Assembly (NCBI GenBank): GCA_031257015.1
Contig: JAIRPK010000022.1
Coordinates: forward strand, 1 to 64,000
Length of the DNA stretch: 64,000 bases
Reading direction: 5' to 3'
Source: Tannerellaceae bacterium
Lineage (GTDB): Bacteria > Bacteroidota > Bacteroidia > Bacteroidales > Tannerellaceae
Part shown: positions 57,376 to 64,000 of the stretch, piece after piece
Layout of the letters: the number at the start of each line of letters is the position of its first letter
Position numbering within the stretch: the first letter of the stretch is position 1
Position numbers and translations under genes: made by a program
The notes under the pieces: generated by a model
Databases searched by the model: none
What the model saw: only the letters and a program-made list of their open reading frames with translations
Told to the model about the DNA's origin: nothing

Positions 57376-57660
57376 ATGGGTCCTCGAATGAGTTGCATAG
57401 GTACTCAAATGATTCATACGGGCACTCGAACAAGCAGAACGGGTACTCAAATGAGTCGGAGGGGTACTCGAATGAATTGTACGGGTACTAAAATAAACCA
57501 GACGGGTACTCGAACAATTTATATGGGTACTCAAATAAATTGGACGAGTACTCGAATGAATTAAACGAGTACTAAAATGAATCGGATGAGTACCCGTTTA
57601 AATCGAACGAGTACTCGAATAAGTTAAATTAGTACTAATCCAAGCTCTTCTAATACTGGA
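57376..57660. repeat. Array G: 21-bp tandem repeat with GAGTACTC/GGGTACTC core, inside the dcw cluster
   Basis: Thirteen GTAC-type cores lie exactly 21 bases apart from 57380 to 57632 (first GTCC, third GCAC, the rest GTAC), with a decayed ATAC at 57653. Palindromes of 8-12 bp surround the core, such as CGAGTACTCG at 57545 and 57608 and ATTAGTACTAAT at 57628. The core shifts along the array from GGGTACTC to GAGTACTC. It separates murD from ftsW, genes that normally sit end to end. Confidence 0.95.
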
Positions 57661-57759
57661 ATAAAACCGCCGGATGCTCCTCTTCCTTCAATAGATGTTA
57701 AATAAAATCAGCCAACAGGCTGTCGCAACTAAACAGAGTTTTTTTCAATCATCATAGAT

Positions 57760-59100
57760 TCACAAATTAAGAACGCAGGCCTTAAACTGATTTCCTCTAT
57801 CCTCATAGTTCTTAAAAAGGTCAAAGCTTGCGCAGCAAGGGGAGAGCAAAACTGTTTGCCCTTTCTCCGCCACGTTGTAAGCTTTATCCACAGCTTCCTG
57901 CATAGAACCTGCATCTTCAATGATGGCTACTTTACGGTCAAAAAAATTATGTAACTTACTGTTATCAACTCCGAGGAAGATTAGAGCATGTACTTTTTCC
58001 TTCACGATGGCCTCGATTTCCGAGTAATTGTTGCCCTTGTCTGTTCCGCCCAGAATAAGAATGATTTTTGTAGGAATACTTTTTAGCGCATACCAGCAAG
58101 AGTTGACGTTTGTAGCTTTTGAATCGTTTATATAGTCAACTCCGCGAACGCGGGCGACTTTCTCCAGGCGATGCTCTACGCCGGTGAAATCACTAAGGGC
58201 TGCACGGATTTTTTCATCACTTATGTTGACTGCCTTGGCGGCAATGGCGGCGGCCAAAGAGTTATAAATGTTATGTTCTCCAGTTAGAGATAGTAGTTGT
58301 GTATCCATATTAAAATTCTCATTATTAGTTTCTATTACAATTTGATTATTATTAACGTATCCTTTGACATTGCTCTTTTTGTCGAGAGCGAAAGGGTATA
58401 GATTTGCTGTAAACGTATATTTATGCAGTTCTCCTGCGATAATCGGATCATCATTCCAAAAGATGAACATGTCGTCCGCGGTTTGATTCCTTATTATTCT
58501 GAATTTTGAATCGACATAATTCTGCATCCGGTGGTCATAACGGTCGAGATGGTCGGGGGTTATATTGAGCAAAACGGCAATGTTCGCCCTGAAATCGTAC
58601 ATGTTGTCAAGCTGGAAGCTGCTAAGCTCAATAACATAGTAACTATGCGGACTCTCCGCGACCTGTAAAGCCAAACTGCTACCGATATTCCCGGCAAGAC
58701 CTACGTCTAGCCCGGCGTTCTTGAGTATGTGGTAAATGAGCGAGGTTGTCGTCGTCTTTCCATTGCTTCCGGTAATGCAAATCATGAATGATTGAGAATA
58801 CCGACAGGCAAACTCTATTTCCGAAATGGCGGGTATTCCCTGTTTCCTGACTTTTTGCATGATAGACGTAGAATCTGCTATCCCTGGACTTTTAATGATG
58901 AGCGAGGATGAGAGGATAATATCCTCCGAATGTTTGCCTTCCTCCCAGGGAATACCTCTTGCATCCAGCATTTTTTTATAATTCGCGCGTATGGAAGAAT
59001 AATCGGAGACAAAAACGTCGAAACCCTTGCTCTTGGCGAGTATCGCCGCGCCTGTTCCGCTTTCTCCGGCTCCGAGAATGGTTATTTTTTCGCTTCTCAT
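57760..59100 (-). CDS. murD: UDP-N-acetylmuramoyl-L-alanine--D-glutamate ligase
   Basis: 446-residue Mur ligase adding D-Glu to UDP-MurNAc-L-Ala. Motifs: a Rossmann start ITILGAGESGTGAAILAKSKG, P-loop ITGSNGKTTTTSLIYHIL near 109, LNITPDHLDRYDH near 179, GEHNIYNSLAAAIAAKAV and NDSKATNVNSCWYAL. Two bases separate its start from the mraY stop, so they are one transcript. Array G begins about 100 bases past its stop. Confidence 0.97.
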   Translation of the reverse strand: MRSEKITILGAGESGTGAAILAKSKGFDVFVSDYSSIRANYKKMLDARGIPWEEGKHSEDIILSSSLIIKSPGIADSTSIMQKVRKQGIPAISEIEFACRYSQSFMICITGSNGKTTTTSLIYHILKNAGLDVGLAGNIGSSLALQVAESPHSYYVIELSSFQLDNMYDFRANIAVLLNITPDHLDRYDHRMQNYVDSKFRIIRNQTADDMFIFWNDDPIIAGELHKYTFTANLYPFALDKKSNVKGYVNNNQIVIETNNENFNMDTQLLSLTGEHNIYNSLAAAIAAKAVNISDEKIRAALSDFTGVEHRLEKVARVRGVDYINDSKATNVNSCWYALKSIPTKIILILGGTDKGNNYSEIEAIVKEKVHALIFLGVDNSKLHNFFDRKVAIIEDAGSMQEAVDKAYNVAEKGQTVLLSPCCASFDLFKNYEDRGNQFKACVLNL

Positions 59101-59102
59101 GA

Positions 59103-60365
59103 TTATCGCATTTTGAGTGTGACTATTGTTATGACGGCAAGGAGGATGCCTATAAGCCAGAAGCGAACGACGATCTTTGATTCGGGCACTATGCGAACGG
59201 GGCGTTGGATTAGCGCGTCGATGCCGGCATGTCCTGCTTTCTGGAAATGATGATGGAGTGGCGTCATTTTGAATATCCGTTTTCCGACGCCATACCGCCG
59301 TCGCGTGATTTTAAAATATACAACCTGTATGAGCACTGACAGGCTTTCGGTAAGGAATATTCCGCACAGGATGGGAATAAGCAACTCTTTGCGAATGATT
59401 ATTGCAAAGACGGCTATTATCCCGCCGAGCGTGAGGCTTCCCGTATCGCCCATGAATACCTGAGCCGGATGGGCGTTGTACCACAGGAAGCCGATAGTAG
59501 CTCCTATGAAGGCAGAGGCGAATACTGCCAACTCCTCCGCTCCCGGTATAAACATTATATTAAGAAAAGATGCAAATTCGGCATGAGCCGATGTATAACC
59601 TAATATTCCTAAGGCAAGACCGATTATGGCGGAGCTTCCGGCTGCCAGTCCGTCAAGACCGTCGGTGAGGTTCGCTCCGTTGGAGACTGCCGTTACTATG
59701 AAAATAACGATAAGCACGAAGGCTACCCAGGTCGCCTCCGCTTGATATTTTCCTGTCCATTTCACCAGGTTTGCATAATCGAAGTTGTTGTTTTTCATAA
59801 ACGGAATAGTTGTTTTGGTCGATTTTGTCGCTGCAGAATGTATCCGCACATGTTCTACGGCATTGTCTTTATTAAGCACCTCCCTGTTTTCACGAATTAC
59901 GACGTCGGGACTAAAAAAAAGCACTAATCCGACGATGAGGCCAAGCCCGACCTGCCCGATTATTTTGAATAAGCCGTGCAAGCCTTTCTTGTTTTTGCGA
60001 AACACCTTAATATAATCGTCTGCAAACCCCAATGTGCCCAGCCAAACAGTCGTTATGAGCATAAGGATGACATAAATGTTATTCAGTCGTGCGCATAGGA
60101 GTGTCGGGATAAGAATAGCAACAATGATGATGATGCCGCCCATCGTTGGTGTTCCCTTTTTGGATGCCTGTCCTTCCAGTCCAAGTTCCCGGACGAGTTC
60201 TCCGATTTGTAACTGCTTCAACATGTCGATAATTCGTCGCCCAAAGACCGTCGCAATGAACAGTGAAAAGATAAGGGCAATGCCTGAGCGAAAGGACACA
60301 TAACGGAACATTCCTGCGCCTGGCAAATCCATGTGGTCTAAGTAAGTAAAAAGATGATAGAGCAT
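59103..60365 (-). CDS. mraY: phospho-N-acetylmuramoyl-pentapeptide transferase
   Basis: 420 residues with about ten helices. MraY moves phospho-MurNAc-pentapeptide onto undecaprenyl phosphate to make lipid I. Conserved blocks: [13 protein letters not shown] near 70, the metal site [11 protein letters not shown] near 113, [12 protein letters not shown] near 232, and the late [13 protein letters not shown]. The periplasmic loop (about 165-200) is longer than in E. coli, a Bacteroidota feature. Separated from murE by 339 bases, unlike the usual tight spacing. Confidence 0.97.
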   Translation of the reverse strand: MLYHLFTYLDHMDLPGAGMFRYVSFRSGIALIFSLFIATVFGRRIIDMLKQLQIGELVRELGLEGQASKKGTPTMGGIIIIVAILIPTLLCARLNNIYVILMLITTVWLGTLGFADDYIKVFRKNKKGLHGLFKIIGQVGLGLIVGLVLFFSPDVVIRENREVLNKDNAVEHVRIHSAATKSTKTTIPFMKNNNFDYANLVKWTGKYQAEATWVAFVLIVIFIVTAVSNGANLTDGLDGLAAGSSAIIGLALGILGYTSAHAEFASFLNIMFIPGAEELAVFASAFIGATIGFLWYNAHPAQVFMGDTGSLTLGGIIAVFAIIIRKELLIPILCGIFLTESLSVLIQVVYFKITRRRYGVGKRIFKMTPLHHHFQKAGHAGIDALIQRPVRIVPESKIVVRFWLIGILLAVITIVTLKMR

Positions 60366-60704
60366 AAGTCCTTTGTTTGTATATATATTAATGTAAATAA
60401 TTTATTTTTCGCTATGCGGCTTGCTTTTCCTTCCGGAGCTTGACGCAAGATGTGCTTTTGTCCGGTTTCTTAATCTCGTTTCCTTGTCCCATAATGCCGC
60501 TTATGCAAATAGTAGTCTGGTTGTCGTTAAATCCTCTTCGCCCGTCCCAAAAGACGAAGAAGACAGGTTTAAATTAAATCTCTTTCGCTTCTCCCTTTCG
60601 CGAATAGCTAACAGAACTCGCTGTACAAGAATGAGCATATACCATCGTTCAAAATGATGGAATGACTTTCTGCCGCCTGCTTCTATTCGGGTTGGCATAT
60701 ATTC
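60366..60704. other. 339-base gap between murE and mraY
   Basis: Holds a 65-codon minus-strand frame (60698-60501) six bases after the murE stop, basic and with a hydrophobic stretch (YMLILVQRVLLAI). It has no recognised homologue and could be chance or decayed coding sequence. No array with a 21-bp phase and no clear terminator. Confidence 0.35.
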
Positions 60705-62156
60705 TTATTGAGCATTGAATATTTCTCTGATTTGCTCACGATCATCAAAGTGATGCTTTACGCCGCGTATTTCCTGATAATCTTCATGCCCCTTGCCGGC
60801 CACAAGGATTACGTCTCCCTTTTGTGCAATTAAAGCGGCGGTTTTTATCGCTTGAGCGCGGTCGGGAATAAGGAGAGTGCGCGTTTTGTACTCGACGGTC
60901 AGTCCGGATGCCATGTCGTTGATGATTTCGTCCGGTTCTTCAAAGCGGGGATTGTCGGATGTTAGTATCAGTTGGTCACTGAGGCGGGCAGATGCCTCGG
61001 CCATTAGAGGCCGCTTACCTTTGTCGCGATTGCCTCCCGCACCGACGACGGTGATGATGCGTCCGTTCCCGCACTGAACGTCGCGGATTGTTTTCAGAAC
61101 GTTAATCAGAGCATCGGGCGTATGGGCGTAATCGACTATGGCCGTATAGCCCAGCGGAGATTGCAATGTCTCAAAGCGACCTGCCACCGGGGGCATTTCG
61201 CTAAGCGCGACGAGCGTCTCCAACGGTTCCTTCCCCAGGGCGACGGCCGTGCCATAGACTGCTAAGAGATTGTAGGCGTTGAAATGCCCGACGAAGCGGA
61301 CGGCAACTTCCCGCCCGTTTATTTCCAGTTCAGTCCCGTCGAAGTAGGATGCTAGGATTTTCCCTTTGGTATCCGCCAGAGAATATAAGGAGTATGTTAG
61401 TTTGCGAGCTGATGTATTTTGCAGCATGACCAGCCCGTTTTTATCGTCAATATTCGTCAGCGCGAAGGCAGTGGAAGGCAGTTCGTCAAAGAATCGCTTC
61501 TTGGTGCGCAGATAATTTTCTACGGTTTTATGATAATCCAAATGATCGCGGGTGAGGTTCGTGAAAATAGCTCCGTCAAACGCCAGCCCGCTTATCCGTT
61601 TCTGCTCGACGGCGTGCGAGCTGACTTCCATAAAAACATATTCGCATCCGGCATTGACCATCTGCGCCAGGAGCGCTTGCAGTTCCACAGGATCGGGGGT
61701 CGTATGCGTCGCTGCCACAGCTTTTCCATCTATGTAGTTGCATACGGTCGATAGCAGTCCGGCCTTATGTCCCATACGACGGAACATTTCATAAAGGAGA
61801 GTGGCCGTTGTGGTCTTCCCATTGGTTCCGGTGACGCCGACCAGGATGAGCTTTTCCGACGGATAGTCAAACCAAGCTGCCATGAGCAAACCCAGAGCCT
61901 TGGCTGAATCGCCGACTTTGACAAAGGGGATTTCGGCAGGATGATCAGTCGGGCGGCGTTCGCCGACAATGGCTGCGGCTCCCAAAGCGATTGCCTTGTC
62001 GATAAATTCATGCCCGTCGGAGGCCGTACCCTTTATTGCAACGAACAATGCGCCCGGTTCTATTTTACGAGAATCAGACTGTATGCCCGTTATATCCGGG
62101 TTGGAGGCCGATTCGGTAGAGATGCCCAATGTTTCAATTAATTTGTTCAGTTTCAT
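60705..62156 (-). CDS. murE: UDP-MurNAc-tripeptide synthetase MurE (meso-DAP type)
   Basis: 483 residues. Adds the third amino acid to UDP-MurNAc-L-Ala-D-Glu. P-loop [19 protein letters not shown] near 107, [15 protein letters not shown] near 337 and the specificity motif DNPR ([15 protein letters not shown] near 396) point to meso-diaminopimelate rather than lysine. The start is three bases from the ftsI stop. All regions are present. Confidence 0.96.
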   Translation of the reverse strand: MKLNKLIETLGISTESASNPDITGIQSDSRKIEPGALFVAIKGTASDGHEFIDKAIALGAAAIVGERRPTDHPAEIPFVKVGDSAKALGLLMAAWFDYPSEKLILVGVTGTNGKTTTATLLYEMFRRMGHKAGLLSTVCNYIDGKAVAATHTTPDPVELQALLAQMVNAGCEYVFMEVSSHAVEQKRISGLAFDGAIFTNLTRDHLDYHKTVENYLRTKKRFFDELPSTAFALTNIDDKNGLVMLQNTSARKLTYSLYSLADTKGKILASYFDGTELEINGREVAVRFVGHFNAYNLLAVYGTAVALGKEPLETLVALSEMPPVAGRFETLQSPLGYTAIVDYAHTPDALINVLKTIRDVQCGNGRIITVVGAGGNRDKGKRPLMAEASARLSDQLILTSDNPRFEEPDEIINDMASGLTVEYKTRTLLIPDRAQAIKTAALIAQKGDVILVAGKGHEDYQEIRGVKHHFDDREQIREIFNAQ

Positions 62157-62159
62157 TCT

Positions 62160-64000
62160 TTATATTTTAAGCGCGAGTGTTATTGTTTGCCCTTTCTCTA
62201 TTTTCTCCCCAGCCTGAATGGATTGGGAGACTACGCGGCCTGTGCCGCTTAGCTTTACGCGCAATCCGACGGATTCCAATATGTAGACGGCATCCTTGGC
62301 GCCCATGCCGAGCACTTGCGGGACAACCTCTCTGGATATGGTTACATCCTCAAACATAATGCGTCCGTTCTCGTCGGAAACAAGTTCTACCCAGGGTGAT
62401 TTGACATCCTTCCGTTGAACTTTAACATCCAGCTTGTTCAGAACATGTTTAAGAGAGTGCATATCGCCCGGTTTTGCAGGAGGAAGGGTTGAGACGGGGC
62501 TTGTCGATTTGTATTTCCGTATGTCCACCGGTGCGCGGGATGTATAGATGGCTTCGGCTATTTCTTTTACTGTCCGACCGGCTGTTCCACCTCCGGAGGC
62601 TACCCCGACTTGCGGACGACGGACGACGACAATGCAAGAGTACTCCGGATTCTCTGCCGGGAAATAACCGGCAAAGGAGACTTGCTTCCCGTTGCCCGTA
62701 TAACTTCCGTTTTCACCTATCAGGGCTGTCCCGGTCTTTCCGGCTATGCGGACGATGCTTGAACGGGCTGGCCGGCCTGTTCCGCTTTCGTCTTCGACAA
62801 CGCCTTCGAGCATGCTGCGTATGGCGCTGAGCGTTGCCGGAGTGCAAATGGATTCCTTGATGACCTCAGGCTCAAAGCGGTGAACTGTTTCATTGTCATT
62901 CCGAGCTTCGCGGACGAAGATGGGGCGCATCATCCGTCCGTTATTGGCTATGGCATTATAGAATGTAAGCATATAGATTGGCGGAATGCTTGTGACATAG
63001 CCGTAGGCCATTGATGGGAGATCGGACATGGTCCATTTCTTCTCGTCCGGCCTGCGTATGGTCGGATGTCCGGCTCCGGGAATTTCGAGGCGAAGGTCTT
63101 CGCCGAATCCCAGGCGTAAAATGCCATCGACAAAACGTTTCGGGTCTTTTTCATATCCACGGATGATGACTTTGGACACGCCTATGTTGGAGGAACGGTA
63201 CATCGCTTCCGCCAGAGAGATAACACTGTTGCCGCCATTGTCGCGGTTATGGTCGGTGATGAGTCTTCCCTTGTAGGAAAAGATGCCGTTGCCGGTATCG
63301 ACCATTTCGTCGGGCGTACATACGCCGTCGTCGAGCGCGACCATGAGAGACGCTGTCTTGAACGTCGAGCCGGGTTCAATCTGGTCTGATACGGCATAAT
63401 TTTTCTTTTCGACATAGCCTCCCGAAGGTTCCTGCCCCAAGTTTGCCATCGCCTTTATCGCCCCGGTCTTGACTTCCATGACGACTGCGGAGCCGGAATA
63501 GGCTTTGGTCTGCGTCATGATGTTTCTCAAGGCTCTTTCGACGGAGTATTGCATTTCGAGGTCGAGAGTCGTTATTATGTCCAGCCCGCGAACGGCTTTG
63601 CGCAGCGGAACGTCCATCCATCGGCCTCCGATGCGCCGTCGGGCTTTGAGGCCGGCTTCGCCGCGCAGCAGGGAATCATATTGCAGCTCGAGGCCATTCT
63701 TCCCGTGAGAATAGCCCGATGTGTCCAGCGTGGCATATACGTTGCCAATCGTCCGGGCTGCAAGTGAAGCATAAGGGTTCCGGCGCTCGATGAATGTTTC
63801 GGATACCATACCGCTTGCGTTCCTGCCGAGGCGAAAGAACGGGTAGTTGCGGATTTCCTTCAAGTCGGAGTAGGTGATGCGAGTATCGGTTATCCGGAAG
63901 CGGCGGTCTTTCCGGCGGAAGGCGCGAACGAGTTCTTCCCGAAGTTGCTGCCTGTCCCTGTTTAACTTTCTGGAAAGATGGAAGGCCAGCGAATCAACGC
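62160..64000 (-). CDS. ftsI: FtsI/PBP2-type penicillin-binding protein, 5' end outside the window
   Basis: At least 613 residues; the frame stays open to the window edge, and a TTG at 63863 is internal, so the true start lies beyond 64000. The visible part has the dimerisation domain (FFRLGRNASGMVSETFIERRNPYASLAARTIG), then the transpeptidase with PGSTFK (SxxK), SSN and AGKTGTA (KTG), and ends with one PASTA domain (VVPQVLGMGAKDAVYILESVGL). It cross-links septal peptidoglycan with FtsW. Gene order ftsI-murE fits the dcw cluster. Confidence 0.95.
   Translation of the reverse strand, partial: VDSLAFHLSRKLNRDRQQLREELVRAFRRKDRRFRITDTRITYSDLKEIRNYPFFRLGRNASGMVSETFIERRNPYASLAARTIGNVYATLDTSGYSHGKNGLELQYDSLLRGEAGLKARRRIGGRWMDVPLRKAVRGLDIITTLDLEMQYSVERALRNIMTQTKAYSGSAVVMEVKTGAIKAMANLGQEPSGGYVEKKNYAVSDQIEPGSTFKTASLMVALDDGVCTPDEMVDTGNGIFSYKGRLITDHNRDNGGNSVISLAEAMYRSSNIGVSKVIIRGYEKDPKRFVDGILRLGFGEDLRLEIPGAGHPTIRRPDEKKWTMSDLPSMAYGYVTSIPPIYMLTFYNAIANNGRMMRPIFVREARNDNETVHRFEPEVIKESICTPATLSAIRSMLEGVVEDESGTGRPARSSIVRIAGKTGTALIGENGSYTGNGKQVSFAGYFPAENPEYSCIVVVRRPQVGVASGGGTAGRTVKEIAEAIYTSRAPVDIRKYKSTSPVSTLPPAKPGDMHSLKHVLNKLDVKVQRKDVKSPWVELVSDENGRIMFEDVTISREVVPQVLGMGAKDAVYILESVGLRVKLSGTGRVVSQSIQAGEKIEKGQTITLALKI

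Noticed and set aside
9090-57660. CRISPR arrays
   Set aside because: The repeats are end to end with 6-15 base linkers that are themselves repeated; there are no unique spacers of about 30 bases and no cas genes.
62160-63863. ftsI starting at 63863
   Set aside because: That codon is TTG and the frame stays open to 64000 with plausible dimerisation-domain sequence; the true start is outside the window.

Overview
The window is a 64-kb piece of a Bacteroidales (Bacteroidota) chromosome. Three things suggest this. Promoters have the Bacteroidota -7 box TAnnTTTG, often TATCTTTG, with almost no Shine-Dalgarno signals. Gene neighbourhoods are typical of the order: tgt-lptF/G, fur-purA, a rhomboid pair plus an EEP nuclease, rsgA-frr, and the dcw cluster ftsI-murE-mraY-murD-ftsW-murG/murC-ftsQ-ftsA-ftsZ-yqeY. 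Family signatures also fit: a NagB-like/PIG-L fusion, PorV-like and BACON-type surface proteins, and DUF4136/PDZ proteins. I see no IS element, phage, CRISPR array, rRNA or plasmid gene, so genus-level placement is open.

Layout. 1-2.5 kb: tgt and an LptF/LptG permease. 2.5-8.8 kb: sodB, pyruvoyl arginine decarboxylase, an SMP-30 protein, a GNAT protein and an M49 peptidase lipoprotein. 9-15.7 kb: repeat array A, fur, purA, a YugP-type peptidase, a TIGR02757 protein, a Tat-exported Gfo/Idh/MocA protein and a LuxR response regulator. 15.8-27.7 kb: array B, tRNA-CAU, a second LptF/LptG permease, array C, ribBA, mutS2, three envelope proteins and array D. 27.8-38 kb: an SBF-like transporter, the NagB-like/PIG-L protein, an EEP nuclease, two rhomboids, tRNA-Val, a lipoprotein, a cytidylate-kinase-like protein, a Gfo/Idh/MocA protein, rsgA and frr. 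38-49.8 kb: array E, two outer-membrane proteins, a TPR protein, lepA, array F, queF, an alpha-L-fucosidase and yqeY. 49.9-64 kb: the dcw division/cell-wall cluster on the minus strand, interrupted by array G and running off the right end inside ftsI.

The coding content is mostly core metabolism: cell-wall synthesis and division, LPS export, queuosine, riboflavin, purine, translation factors and iron/oxidative stress. The unusual part lies between the genes. Seven intergenic tandem-repeat arrays (A-G) share one architecture but have at least six unrelated sequences. Each has a short palindromic core repeated at a near-invariant spacing: 21 bp in A, C, D, F and G, 23 bp in B, and 41-42 bp in E. 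In A and G the phase is kept at 21.0 bp, two helical turns, for 13-19 consecutive cores. Array A reverses orientation at its midpoint without losing phase. Arrays C and D belong to one family in opposite orientation, with paired substitutions in both palindrome arms. All seven lie 3' of a gene and none interrupts one. This is the best candidate here for an undescribed system; its function is not shown by the sequence.

Other points: murG and murC form one 817-codon reading frame; the NagB-like domain appears to have lost all four residues known to be catalytic in E. coli NagB; Tgt lacks the three zinc cysteines; and array G carries a good outward promoter antisense to the dcw cluster.
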